Positions 50,013 through 59,950 of a DNA stretch of 61,076 nt are shown here, in pieces (positions within the stretch are counted from its first letter, which is position 1; every line of letters begins with the position of its first letter). The position numbers were made by a program, and so were the translations under genes. This DNA is from an uncultured Alphaproteobacteria bacterium (GTDB taxonomy: Bacteria; Pseudomonadota; Alphaproteobacteria; RF32; CAG-239): positions 1 through 61,076 of the forward strand of contig CALXRP010000011.1 of the NCBI GenBank assembly GCA_944390885.1, read 5' to 3'. The notes below the pieces were generated by a model, which ran no database searches, was not told the DNA's origin, and worked only from the letters and a program-made list of their open reading frames with translations.

Positions 50013-51608
50013 ATGATTAAAAATGCTGTTTTATTAAGACGTGTGTCCACGGTAATGCAAGAAAAAGATGGAAACTCTCTCCAAAATCAACAGGAAATGT
50101 TAACACAGTATTGCTCACGAAAAGATTTGACTATTATTAAAGATGCTGAATTAGTTGAAAGTTCAACAAAAGGTGAGCGGAAAAAGTTTATGGAAGTGAT
50201 AAAATTTTGTAAACAACAAAGAGGTGGTATAGCCTTGGTTTGCTTAAAGACAGACCGTTTGTTCCGTAACTTTAAAAATTACACCTTAATTGATGAAATG
50301 AGAAAATCTGGGCAACTTGAACTTCATTTGGTTCAAGAGAATTTAGTCCTTAATAAAGATTCTAAAGCCGGAGATTTAACCATATTAGGATTAAATGTTG
50401 TTATGGCACAAAACTATGCTTTAAGTCTTCGAGATAATGTTGTTTATGGAATGGATTATTCTGTTAACCAAGGACGATGTATGACAAAAGCTCCAGCAGG
50501 TTATTTAAATATAAGAAATCCTGATGGGAAAGCGGCTGTTATAATTGACTCTGAACGAGCTCCATTAATTCAAAAGCTCTTTGAACGATATGCAACGGGA
50601 CTTTATTCTGTTAAAGATATGGCTAAAATGTGCAAAGAATGGGGTTTGGTGAGTCGTTTTTCAGGAAAGCCTTTTGATACAGCAACTATACACCGTATAT
50701 TAAATAATAAATTTTATATTGGTGAAATGTTCTATAAAGACCAATGGTATAAACATAATTATGAAACCTTAATAGCTCCTGCATTGTTTAAAGCGTGTCA
50801 AGATATTATGCACGGACGCAAACCTGAAGCCCCCAAACATTTTAAAACAACCGACAAACCGTTTATTTTTCGCGGATTAATAACTTGTGGAGAATGTGGT
50901 TGTATGATTAGCAGTGACCGTAAAATAAAACCCAGTGGACGAGAATATGTTTACTTAAAATGTTCGCATTTCAAGGGAAACTGCAAAAATCCGCAAGTTA
51001 ATGAAAATGTTATTTTACAACAAATAGAAGATGAATTAAAAAACTTGTCTTTACCCCAAGAAATTATGGGATACATTAAAACCGATATGGAAAGAATCAT
51101 TAACAAACAAAATGAAGCCCATAATCGTGAAATAAAGGCTGTGCGTAAACAATATGATGACTGTCAGGATAAAATTAAACGTCTACGCTCTTTGCTTCTT
51201 GAAGGACATATTACACCGGAAGAATACCGAGATATGAATGAAGACCTAAAAAAAGAGCAATATGAACTTGAAGGGAAATCAGAACTGTTAACAAAAGCGG
51301 ATGAAAAATTTTCAATTGCAATATCCACAATACTTTCCTTAGGCAATAACGCATATCAAATTTTTCAGAGTTCGAAAGTAGAAACCAAAAGAGAGATTTT
51401 ACACCTTTTACTTTCGAACTTGAAATTACAAGACCGTAGAATCTCGTATAACCTTAGAAAACCGTTCGATTACATAAGTTCTTTAAACAAAAAAACACCC
51501 CCGAAAATCGAGGGTGTTGCGATTGGTGATCCTAACGAGACTCGAACTCGTGTTTTCGCCGTGAGAGGGCGACGTCCTAGACCGCTAGACGATAGGACCG
51601 TTATATAA
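50013..51608 (+). CDS. Large serine recombinase, C-terminus running into tRNA-Glu
   Basis: 531-residue integrase of the large serine recombinase family. Catalytic Ser 12 in LLRRVSTVMQEKDGNS, DRLFRNFKN (Arg), a Recombinase domain with AGYLNIRNPDGKA, a zinc ribbon CGECGCMISSDRK...CSHFKGNC (about 290-330) and a coiled-coil (about 365-430). The last 27 codons (GDPNETRTRV to the stop) are the reverse complement of tRNA-Glu and not family sequence. The native stop was probably replaced on integration. It should catalyse integration and excision at the tRNA 3' end. Confidence 0.92.
   Translation: MIKNAVLLRRVSTVMQEKDGNSLQNQQEMLTQYCSRKDLTIIKDAELVESSTKGERKKFMEVIKFCKQQRGGIALVCLKTDRLFRNFKNYTLIDEMRKSGQLELHLVQENLVLNKDSKAGDLTILGLNVVMAQNYALSLRDNVVYGMDYSVNQGRCMTKAPAGYLNIRNPDGKAAVIIDSERAPLIQKLFERYATGLYSVKDMAKMCKEWGLVSRFSGKPFDTATIHRILNNKFYIGEMFYKDQWYKHNYETLIAPALFKACQDIMHGRKPEAPKHFKTTDKPFIFRGLITCGECGCMISSDRKIKPSGREYVYLKCSHFKGNCKNPQVNENVILQQIEDELKNLSLPQEIMGYIKTDMERIINKQNEAHNREIKAVRKQYDDCQDKIKRLRSLLLEGHITPEEYRDMNEDLKKEQYELEGKSELLTKADEKFSIAISTILSLGNNAYQIFQSSKVETKREILHLLLSNLKLQDRRISYNLRKPFDYISSLNKKTPPKIEGVAIGDPNETRTRVFAVRGRRPRPLDDRTVI
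51488..51518 (-). terminator. tRNA-Glu terminator
   Basis: On the minus strand, ACACCC pairs with GGGTGT around a CG-rich loop, followed by a T-rich run. It also overlaps the end of the recombinase frame. Confidence 0.65.
51524..51599 (-). tRNA. tRNA-Glu (CTC)
   Basis: The minus strand gives 76 bases: GGTCCTATCGTCTAGCGG at the 5' end, D-loop with AGGAC, anticodon loop CTCTCAC (anticodon CTC), T-arm GAGTTCGAGTCTC and an encoded CCA end. It is the presumed integration target of the island to its left. The large serine recombinase gene overlaps it on the other strand. Confidence 0.93.
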
Positions 51609-51671
51609 CAAAGCCGATTTATAAAGCAAAATCGGCAAACTTGCAAGCTTTTTTTCAAGCATTTTGCAAAA

Positions 51672-52025
51672 TTATCGCAAGGCAGCCTCTTCCCAGCTTT
51701 TCAGCCCGATTTTCTGCCAATCAACCGGAATATGCTCCACCATTTGCATCTGTGCAATATAACTGTCTTTAATATTCTCCAGAAGTGTTTCGACAATCAC
51801 AACTTCTTTAGCTTTTCGCAATTTATCACGCACATCGGGATGAATATAATCCAAAATAATCTTCTGTTCGGGATTACGCAAAAAAATGGCATGGTCTCTG
51901 CCGTCATAAATAATTTTCGGCATTTGCGGCTGATTCTTTTTTGCCGTCAGAAAGACATAAATCTCCCCTTCTTCACCCTCTGCAATGCAAAAGGCATTTT
52001 CCGTTGCATAACCTGCCACTTTCAT
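51672..52025 (-). CDS. Hypothetical protein
   Basis: 117-residue protein with beta strands in the first half (MKVAGYATENAFCIAEGEEG, EIYVFLTAKK) and helices in the second. No signal peptide or known motif. It lies 6 bp after the 79-residue gene, the last of a three-gene minus-strand group starting with the 677-residue protein. Confidence 0.65.
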   Translation of the reverse strand: MKVAGYATENAFCIAEGEEGEIYVFLTAKKNQPQMPKIIYDGRDHAIFLRNPEQKIILDYIHPDVRDKLRKAKEVVIVETLLENIKDSYIAQMQMVEHIPVDWQKIGLKSWEEAALR

Positions 52026-52031
52026 TTTTGC

Positions 52032-52271
52032 CTAACGACCTCTCTGCATATTTTTCAAAGCTGCAGCATGAGCAAAAGTTCTTTCTTCGGCATTGGCAGC
52101 CAGATCATACGCCCCGGCCGGCTTTCCGGCAAAAAACTTTCCGAGCCCGGCAACAACATCGTCAATCTTTGATGCTGTCAGAACCTTATCAGCCGTTTTG
52201 GCATATTCGGTATCCAAAGCCAACGTTCCGCACAAAGCTCCGCCGGCTAAAACTTTATTTTTCAATTCCAT
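52032..52271 (-). CDS. Small hypothetical protein
   Basis: 79-residue protein, Ala-, Gly- and Lys-rich, starting MELKNKVLAGGALCGTLALD. No family recognised. AGGAGAAAT precedes the start. Probably co-transcribed with the 677-residue gene (80 bp upstream) and the 117-residue gene (6 bp downstream). Confidence 0.6.
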   Translation of the reverse strand: MELKNKVLAGGALCGTLALDTEYAKTADKVLTASKIDDVVAGLGKFFAGKPAGAYDLAANAEERTFAHAAALKNMQRGR

Positions 52272-52351
52272 AATATTTCTCCTTTACCGAATAATAAACT
52301 TTAATTCTTTTACATCCAAAACAATTAACATCTTGTTAACAATAAATTTTG

Positions 52352-54385
52352 CTACCTGCCGCCGCGCTGCCTCATACGAGCATAATCAATTGTTCTGGTT
52401 TGACCGGATTGTTGTTGCGTTTTGTTTTTACCTGCACCATCCAAACGTTCATAAACCGGAGACCCCACGTCAATCACCGATGCGTCGCGATACCCGTTTT
52501 CTCTCAAGGTTCTTGCCACATTTTTCAACTTACTTGAAGCGTCCTTAACATGATCGGAAACAACCATATTAAAATCTTGTCCCGATTTTCCTCTGGTATC
52601 ATTTTCCAATCTTTTCTCTGCCAATCGAATATTTTCTGCTTTCATTATTTCATACAACTGCACAAACTCATCCGCGCTAAGGTCTCTGAATTTTCTGCTT
52701 TCCCAACCGGTACTGGCAAAGGTTTTGAAAAAGTCTTCTTTTTCTTTTGCAAGATTAAGTTTGCCGTCATCAATAAACTCGCGCAACGTTCTATTTTTAT
52801 ATTTTGCAAAATACGTTGCAAGTTCACCGGCAGTATCCAACGCTCCGATAACATCCTGTGCTTTGGCACGCGTATTTTTTGTACCTTCAGAAATATCCTG
52901 GATTTTATCTTGAATTTTATCAAAAGCCTCAGCAAAAGGTTTATAAGCCACTTCGTTATCCAAACGTTCCCAAGTTTTTTTCAAAGGATTTTGATTGCTA
53001 AAATTGTTTTCAGCATCCATTTGAGCTTTCAAGGTCTTGGCCAAAGTGCTTTTAAAAGTATACAAATCCTCTTCCGACAAACTATTTTGAGCAATTTTCA
53101 AAGCCTGTGCCACATCGGTTCCGTCCCAGACAATTCCTTCCGTCACAATACCATTTTCTGCTTCACATTCCAAAATTACGGAACGCAGCCCTTTATTATC
53201 CTCCATCGTCTTACCACTTTTTTCAACCTGCTTACGCAACTTTCGAGCCATACGTCTTTTAAAAGCAGCCAAATCCGATATTTTGTTTTCTGCTGCCGTA
53301 GCCAACATACCGCGAGCATGCTTTTCTCCCAGATCAAAAGTTGGTAACACTCCGGCTGCTGCACAAGATTTTCTGAATGTTCCCTTATCGTCATCCGTCA
53401 AATTTTCAAATTCAATTTCCGTATAACCCTGAGATTTCATTATTCCGACAATTTCATCGGCATATTTAGCCGGAATAGGTTTAGTCCCGGGAAGAGCATA
53501 ACGTACTTCCAACTGTCCGTTCACATTTTTAAATTTTAAATCAATCTCATAAGTGGATTTAAACGATTTACTCTTATCATCCCATAGCCCATCCGAGGCT
53601 CTTTGCTCGGGAGATTCATAAATCCGATAATGCAGCCAACCGCCCCAGGTATGTGTTTTGAAATAATAAGAATCTTTCTTTTTAGCCGATCTGATCTCCA
53701 TAAAAGTTTTCATTCTTTTCTCAATCTCATCGAGCTCAGAGTTTTTCTTGTCATTATTCGAAGAAGATTTTTTGTCATCTTGTTCACGAACTTCGTCTGT
53801 TTTTCCTTCGTCTGTATTTGATTCTTCTGAAGTCTCCTGCTCTTTTCTAACTTTTTCATTAACTTCATCCAAATCTTGCTTATCTTCTTCGCGATTGCCG
53901 TACCCTAAAACCGCTTGATTATCCATATTTTCATAAGCTTGTTGAAACTTTTGTTTAAAAACCTCATCGGCATTTTCAGGAAAAGATACTTCCGAAAAAT
54001 TATTAATCCAACAAAACTTTGCCAAATCCTGATACTGATCCGGCGTCATCTTTTCCACAGAGGTCAACACCACCTGCCCGTTAGACACGGCCAAAGACAA
54101 ATCCGACGGCTTCATATGTTCAATCATCAAAAACAACACATCTTTACCGCTGCGATTCTTTTGTTTCTCAAAATGCGTCTTTTCCGCATCCCCAAACGTA
54201 TCCGCCCGGGATTTAATTGTATAAAGACGAGCAAAATCTTTCATAAAATCTGCTTTTTCACCTTCGGGAAGGTTTTCCAGACCAAGCTCAGCCGGAATTT
54301 TATCCGCCACATCTTCCGGCGCATAATCATACTCTGCGTTAAAATCACTGTCTCTGCTACTTTTGAAATTGATAGCCTGGATCAT
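52352..54385 (-). CDS. Large coiled-coil hypothetical protein, effector-like
   Basis: 677-residue protein, not recognised. No signal peptide or membrane segment. A highly charged, Glu/Asp/Ser/Lys-rich linker lies at about residues 165-225 and helical regions at 395-420, 465-545 and 575-640. Two repeated blocks share a pattern of the type EVSFPENADEVFKQKF / EIEFENLTDDDKGTFRKS (near 135-150 and 325-342), which suggests internal duplication of a domain. The C-terminus is Gln/Arg-rich. A secreted or cytoskeletal role is possible. AGAGGAAAAT precedes the start. Confidence 0.6.
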   Translation of the reverse strand: MIQAINFKSSRDSDFNAEYDYAPEDVADKIPAELGLENLPEGEKADFMKDFARLYTIKSRADTFGDAEKTHFEKQKNRSGKDVLFLMIEHMKPSDLSLAVSNGQVVLTSVEKMTPDQYQDLAKFCWINNFSEVSFPENADEVFKQKFQQAYENMDNQAVLGYGNREEDKQDLDEVNEKVRKEQETSEESNTDEGKTDEVREQDDKKSSSNNDKKNSELDEIEKRMKTFMEIRSAKKKDSYYFKTHTWGGWLHYRIYESPEQRASDGLWDDKSKSFKSTYEIDLKFKNVNGQLEVRYALPGTKPIPAKYADEIVGIMKSQGYTEIEFENLTDDDKGTFRKSCAAAGVLPTFDLGEKHARGMLATAAENKISDLAAFKRRMARKLRKQVEKSGKTMEDNKGLRSVILECEAENGIVTEGIVWDGTDVAQALKIAQNSLSEEDLYTFKSTLAKTLKAQMDAENNFSNQNPLKKTWERLDNEVAYKPFAEAFDKIQDKIQDISEGTKNTRAKAQDVIGALDTAGELATYFAKYKNRTLREFIDDGKLNLAKEKEDFFKTFASTGWESRKFRDLSADEFVQLYEIMKAENIRLAEKRLENDTRGKSGQDFNMVVSDHVKDASSKLKNVARTLRENGYRDASVIDVGSPVYERLDGAGKNKTQQQSGQTRTIDYARMRQRGGR

Positions 54386-54602
54386 ATTTTCCTCTCCGTA
54401 AATTTTTGTTCATTACACTAATCATAACACAGCCCAAATCCAAACGCAACATATTTTGACAAAAATTTTAATTTTGTCACAAAATAAATTTCATATAAGA
54501 AGCAAGCTATAACTTTCAGAAAAAATATACCAACAGCTGCACATAAAAAAGAATTATGGTAAAAATTTAAGCCGCTGTAAAAACGCGATATAAGCGCTAA
54601 GC

Positions 54603-54630
54603 AAAAACAACCGCTGCTCCGGTTGTTTTT
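54603..54630. repeat. 28-nt hairpin, copy 2 of the dispersed repeat
   Basis: Inverted copy of 218-245, 27 of 28 bases identical. Perfect 11-bp stem AAAAACAACCG/CGGTTGTTTTT. Confidence 0.8.
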
Positions 54631-54702
54631 GTCTGCAAGCTCTTTGGAACATCTTGGCAAGCTAGGAAAGCGTTAGCAACCGCAGCGCGCCTAGATGCCT
54701 AA

Positions 54703-54792
54703 GTCAGATAATAAGAAAAAAGAATTTTAGCGACAGGAGTGTACATGGTAGTACATGACTTAGCTAAAATTCTTTTTTCTGTATTAGGTGAC
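54703..54792. repeat. GTGTACA-core hairpin element A
   Basis: About 90 bases. The outer arms (GTCAGATAATAAGA... and ...TCTGTATTAGGTGAC) and a perfect 16-bp inner stem (AAAAAAGAATTTTAGC type) surround the centre GGAGTGTACATGGTAGTACA. Ends match those of element B although the stem sequences differ. Confidence 0.75.
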
Positions 54793-54819
54793 CCCAATTT
54801 TATAAAAATGCGGAGAATG

Positions 54820-54912
54820 GGCCGAATAATAAGATTTTAGGGTGGAGAAAGCGGAGTGTACATAGAGGTACATGAGCATTTCTCCATCCCGCTAAATCTG
54901 TATTAGTCGGCC
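54820..54912. repeat. GTGTACA-core hairpin element B
   Basis: About 93 bases. Arms GGCCGAATAATAAGATTTTA and the complement of ATCTGTATTAGTCGGCC; inner GGTGGAGAAA/TTTCTCCATC. Centre GGAGTGTACATAGAGGTACA. Shares its termini and core with element A. Confidence 0.75.
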
Positions 54913-54929
54913 ATTATACACATTTTTAC

Positions 54930-55038
54930 CAAAAAGTTTGATAAGAGCTTGTGCTACGCCGTTCTTTTTCGACGACGTGTACAACCAGCTACACGAGAAG
55001 AAAAAGAACAAGTATGACAAGCTCTTTGCAAACTTTTT
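54930..55038. repeat. GTGTACA-core hairpin element C
   Basis: About 109 bases. Arms AAAAAGTTTG..AAGAGCTTGT and ACAAGCTCTTTGCAAACTTT, inner GTTCTTTTTC/GAAAAAGAAC, centre GACGTGTACAACCAGCTACA. Its right arm reaches the pgk stop codon, so the pgk mRNA would end in this structure. Confidence 0.75.
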
Positions 55039-56248
55039 ACTTTTTGAGGACTACGACACCCGGCAACTCCTTCCCTTCCATCCATTCCAGAAAGGCTCCG
55101 CCGGCCGTAGAAATATAAGTAAATTTATTGGCAACACCGGCATTTTCAAGAGCCGAAACCGTATCACCGCCGCCGGCAACCGTCATCAGACGACCTTCCT
55201 GCGTCAGAACAGCAGCACGATCTGCCACTTTGTTGGTTGCCGTATCAAACGGTTTTAATTCAAATACGCCGAGCGGACCGTTCCAAACCAAAGTTTTGCA
55301 CTCTTCCAGTTTTTTATTGATAGATGCGATTGTCTTATCGCCGACATCCATCAAAATCCATCCCTCGGCCGGAATATGCTCCAAATCAACCGTTTTGTGT
55401 TCTGCATCAGCCTTGAATTCTTTAGAAACAACAACATCCAACGGCAAAATGATTTCACAATTGTTGGCTTTGGCCGTTTTCATAATTTCCTGAGCCGTTT
55501 CAATCATATCCATCTGAACCAGAGAGTTGGCCTCATTAACCGTATCAATACCGCTGGCTTTCATAAAGGTATGAGCCATACCGCCGGAAATCACCAGCTT
55601 GTCAACTTTCTTAACCAGATTGTTCAGCAAGTCAAGCTTGGTCGAAACCTTGGAACCGCCGACAATCGCCATCAATGGACGCTGCGGATTATTCAAGCCT
55701 TTCGACAGAGCGTTGACTTCTTCCGCCATCAGCAGTCCCATTGCGGCCGGACGCAGTTTTGCAGCTGCAACCATAGAGGCATGAGCGCGGTGAGCCGTTG
55801 AAAAAGCGTCGGAAACATAAACGTCAACCGGCTTAACCAACTCTTCGGCAAACTTCTCGTCGCCTTTTTTCTCCTCATTATAAAAGCGCAGATTTTCGAG
55901 CAGAAGAATCTGATCATCACGCAAAGACTTAATCGCCTCGTCAACTTTCGGGCCGATACAATCGTCAACAAAAACAACATGTTTGCCCAGCGCTTTTTCC
56001 AAATCTTTCACAATATGGCTGAGCGAATTCTTCATATCGCCTTTGCCTTCCGGACGTCCGAAGTGCGAAACAACCACAACTTTGGCGCCTTTGTTCATCA
56101 AAAGTTTAATCGTCGGAACCGTACGGTCAATGCGGGCCGTATTGGTCACATGAAAATTTTCATCCATCGGCACATTCAAATCAGCACGCAGCATAACGAC
56201 TTTGCCGTTCAAATCGCCCAAATCTTCAATCATTTTATATTCTGTCAT
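55037..56248 (-). CDS. pgk: Phosphoglycerate kinase
   Basis: 403-residue glycolytic enzyme that makes ATP from 1,3-bisphosphoglycerate. Signatures: VVMLRADLNVPMDE (near residues 14-27), VVSHFGRPEGKGD (near 58), GLLMAEEVNALSK, AIVGGSKVSTKL and the C-terminal LMTVAGGGDTVSALENAG. Start at 56248 has GAAGAGGAA at proper distance; ATG at 56254 is too close to the RBS. It lies downstream of gap in the same direction, a typical gap-pgk pair. The transcript ends in hairpin element C. Confidence 0.96.
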   Translation of the reverse strand: MTEYKMIEDLGDLNGKVVMLRADLNVPMDENFHVTNTARIDRTVPTIKLLMNKGAKVVVVSHFGRPEGKGDMKNSLSHIVKDLEKALGKHVVFVDDCIGPKVDEAIKSLRDDQILLLENLRFYNEEKKGDEKFAEELVKPVDVYVSDAFSTAHRAHASMVAAAKLRPAAMGLLMAEEVNALSKGLNNPQRPLMAIVGGSKVSTKLDLLNNLVKKVDKLVISGGMAHTFMKASGIDTVNEANSLVQMDMIETAQEIMKTAKANNCEIILPLDVVVSKEFKADAEHKTVDLEHIPAEGWILMDVGDKTIASINKKLEECKTLVWNGPLGVFELKPFDTATNKVADRAAVLTQEGRLMTVAGGGDTVSALENAGVANKFTYISTAGGAFLEWMEGKELPGVVVLKK

Positions 56249-56348
56249 ATACATTTCCTCTTCTGAAAAAAAATCCCCGCCTGTCCACAGCACCGACAGT
56301 CCATATGCACTGAACCGCCTGCACGCCGGAAAAGCGGGGAAACTAAAA

Positions 56349-57422
<1,074 letters not shown>

Positions 57423-57519
57423 CTAATTTATCACCAAATACGATTTTTTCAAGTTTTTTTTGCCGTTGTTTACAAACTTCCGATTCCGTTTTGCCGAAAC
57501 CCAAAGCTCCCCGGCAGGA

Positions 57520-58089
57520 TTAAAATTTAACCAGATGGTCAAGATAAGCCTCAACAAAATCCGCCCGTCTGTTCTGATAATCCAGATAATAGGCATGTTC
57601 CCAAACATCGACCGTAATCAGCGGCTTTTGTCCGTGGGCAACCGGCGTGTCGGCATTAGAGGTCTTAACCACTTTCAACTTCCCGTCCGTATCTTCCACC
57701 AGCCAGGCCCAGCCGCTGCCGAATTGCGATGTTGCGGCATTTTTAAACTCTTCGCGGAATTTTTCATAAGACCCGAAATCGCGCTCGATTTTTGCCAGCA
57801 GTTCGCCTTCCGGTTTTCCGCCGCCGTTTTTCTTCATCGAATGCCAGAAGAAATTATGATTCCAGGCCTGCGCGGCATTATTAAAAATCGGCGCAAACTC
57901 CGGCTTATTATAAGTTTCTTTAACAACCCGCTCCAGCGGCATATTCTCAAATTCGGTTCCTTTGACCAGTTTATTCAGATTGTCAACATAAGCCTTGTGG
58001 TGCTTGCCATAATGAAACTCCATCGTCTTTGCGGAAATATACGGTTCCAGCGCAGTCATCTCATAAGGCAGAGCCGGTAAATCAAACAT
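57520..58089 (-). CDS. sodB: Iron/manganese superoxide dismutase
   Basis: 189-residue Fe/Mn SOD. Metal ligands: His in MEFHYGKHHKAYV (near 26), His in WNHNFFWHSM (near 73), and Asp and His in DVWEHAYYLDYQNRRADFV (near 156-160). The Q/G pattern (AATSQFGSGWAWL) suggests the iron type. Start at 58089 has AGGAGAAG; an upstream in-frame ATG at 58155 adds residues unlike the family. Small, monodomain, cytoplasmic. Confidence 0.95.
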   Translation of the reverse strand: MFDLPALPYEMTALEPYISAKTMEFHYGKHHKAYVDNLNKLVKGTEFENMPLERVVKETYNKPEFAPIFNNAAQAWNHNFFWHSMKKNGGGKPEGELLAKIERDFGSYEKFREEFKNAATSQFGSGWAWLVEDTDGKLKVVKTSNADTPVAHGQKPLITVDVWEHAYYLDYQNRRADFVEAYLDHLVKF

Positions 58090-58132
58090 TGTCTTCTCCT
58101 TTTTAAGAAAATTAATACTCTCGCAGCCGAAA

Positions 58133-58564
58133 CTATTTTTCCGCCCCGGCTTCATGCTTTTTTATATAGGTATTGGTTCCGATTTCATCAAGCATTTTTT
58201 GCTCTTTGTCGTTTTCTTCCTTAATCTCGCGCTTGCGCCTGTTGTCGTCAACGATTTCATAGGTCTTCTGCTCTTTGAACATATCGGCAATTTTGTCGCG
58301 AACTTCTTCAATCGCCTGCTGCAGCTTCTCAATCCCATTTTCCAGCGCATCTTTTTTTTCCAGATAGCGTTTGACATAAGCACCGAAATCTCCGATTCCC
58401 GGATGTTGCTCGGCAAAAGCCTTTTCCTCTTCATAACCGCGGGTTAAGCGGACAAGTTCAACTTTCAAATGATCTTGTTTCACCTGCAAATCGACCAGAA
58501 TTTTGCGCTGTTCGTCAATATTAAACTTTTGGATTCGCTGCAATGTCTTGAGAGAATTTTTCAT
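58133..58564 (-). CDS. fliJ: Flagellar protein FliJ-like
   Basis: 143-residue protein made almost entirely of charged alpha-helical coiled coil, with the FliJ pattern of repeated Leu and Glu/Lys (TLQRIQKFNIDEQRKILVDL). Starts 9 bp after fliI, as FliJ usually does. FliJ chaperones export substrates and works with the FliI ATPase. Recognition rests mostly on position and coil character. Confidence 0.8.
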   Translation of the reverse strand: MKNSLKTLQRIQKFNIDEQRKILVDLQVKQDHLKVELVRLTRGYEEEKAFAEQHPGIGDFGAYVKRYLEKKDALENGIEKLQQAIEEVRDKIADMFKEQKTYEIVDDNRRKREIKEENDKEQKMLDEIGTNTYIKKHEAGAEK

Positions 58565-58573
58565 TTTTCCCCG

Positions 58574-59911
58574 CTAAGCCTGCGGCACAAAAGGCGTGGC
58601 CAAAATATCGGCCAGCTCTTTATATCCCTGCTCCAGAGTAATTTTTTCCTTTTTGGTTTGGGACAAAAAGGCCTCAATCTTCGGATAATAAAATATTGCC
58701 TCGTCTACATCGCGGTTTGAGCCCTTTTTATAAGCGCCGAGACGGATAAGCTCAGCCATATCCTCATAAGAAGAAATATATTTCCGGGCCTTTGCCACCA
58801 GAGCATATTCTTCCGGCGTATCGCAATCCGGCATCGTCCGGGAAATGGAACGCAGAATGTTAATCGCCGGATATCTGTTGCGCTCGGCAATAGCGCGATC
58901 CAACACAATATGCCCGTCCAAAATCGAACGTACGGCATCGGCAATCGGCTCGTTATGATCATCTCCGTCTACCAACACGGTAAACAAGCCGGTAATCGTT
59001 CCGTTGCCGGACCCCGGCCCTGCCCTTTCCAGCAGTCGCGGCAGCTCGGCAAACACACTCGGCGTATAACCTTTGGAAGCCGGCGGCTCACCGACCGAAA
59101 GCGCAATCTCGCGTTGAGCCATCGCAAAACGGGTAATGGAATCCATCATGCAGAGCACATCTTTGTTTTGATCGCGAAAATACTCCGAAACCGCCATGGC
59201 AGTATAAGCCGCCTGCCGCCGCATGAGCGGGCTTTCATCGGATGTTGCCAAAACCAGCACCGATTTTGCCAGTCCTTCCGGCCCCAAAACGTCTTCCACA
59301 AACTCTTTTGCCTCACGCCCGCGCTCACCGATAAGCCCGATAACCGAAATATCAGAACTGGTATTTTTGGCCATCATCGACATCAGCGTCGACTTTCCGA
59401 CGCCGGAACCGGCAAAAATTCCCATACGCTGCCCCTTGCAAACCGTCAGAAAAGTGTTGACCGCCCGCACGCCGAGATCGACTTTGCCCTGCACCCGGTC
59501 GCGAAAAGCGGCCGGCGGCGGAGAAGATTTAATATAATAAGGCTTGTCGCCTTTGGGCAGCGGCCCTTTGCCGTCTATCGCCTCACCAAAGGCATTGATG
59601 ATTCGCCCAAGCCATTCCGGATGCGGATAAATCACCGGTGCGGCATTTTCAACCTCCACGCGGCAGCCGGCACCGATACCGTCTAATGAACCGTAAGGCA
59701 TCAACAGAAGCTTGTCGTTTTTAAAACTCACCAACTCGCAGGTAACTTTTTCGCCATGGGTAGAAAAAACATTGCATCTGTCGCCGATTGACAGATTCGA
59801 GCGAATGCCGCTAACCTCGATAAACAGCCCTTGCACGGCGCTGACCTGCCCGAAATAAGTGTCTGTTTCCAGCTTGCCGACAGCATCGGTAATATTTTCA
59901 TACAATGTCAT
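58574..59911 (-). CDS. fliI: Flagellum-specific ATP synthase FliI
   Basis: 445-residue ATPase of the flagellar type III export apparatus. Walker A GIFAGSGVGKSTLMSMMAK (near 169), Walker B VLCMMDSITRFAMAQREIAL, EPPASKGYTPSVFAELPRLLERAGP and SGHIVLDRAIAERNRYPAI follow the rotary ATPase family. Start at 59911 is preceded by GGGGAAG; a start at 59950 would add 13 residues. With fliJ it forms a minus-strand pair divergent from ctrA. Confidence 0.95.
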   Translation of the reverse strand: MTLYENITDAVGKLETDTYFGQVSAVQGLFIEVSGIRSNLSIGDRCNVFSTHGEKVTCELVSFKNDKLLLMPYGSLDGIGAGCRVEVENAAPVIYPHPEWLGRIINAFGEAIDGKGPLPKGDKPYYIKSSPPPAAFRDRVQGKVDLGVRAVNTFLTVCKGQRMGIFAGSGVGKSTLMSMMAKNTSSDISVIGLIGERGREAKEFVEDVLGPEGLAKSVLVLATSDESPLMRRQAAYTAMAVSEYFRDQNKDVLCMMDSITRFAMAQREIALSVGEPPASKGYTPSVFAELPRLLERAGPGSGNGTITGLFTVLVDGDDHNEPIADAVRSILDGHIVLDRAIAERNRYPAINILRSISRTMPDCDTPEEYALVAKARKYISSYEDMAELIRLGAYKKGSNRDVDEAIFYYPKIEAFLSQTKKEKITLEQGYKELADILATPFVPQA

Positions 59912-59950
59912 CAGATAAAACTTCCCCTTTTTTGAAAAAGATTCTGGCAC

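Larger units (their letters stand above)
54386..55036. other. Hairpin repeat field
   Basis: 651 bases without a gene between the 677-residue gene and pgk. The left part (to about 54590) is AT-rich and holds the promoter of the large gene. From 54590 on it contains the second copy of the 28-nt hairpin, flanking GC-rich words related to 103-245, and then three consecutive large hairpins with a shared GTGTACA core (listed separately). Confidence 0.7.

Noticed and set aside
54703..55038. CRISPR array from regularly spaced hairpins
   Set aside because: Units of about 90-110 bp are large imperfect palindromes with differing arms, not short identical repeats with spacers.
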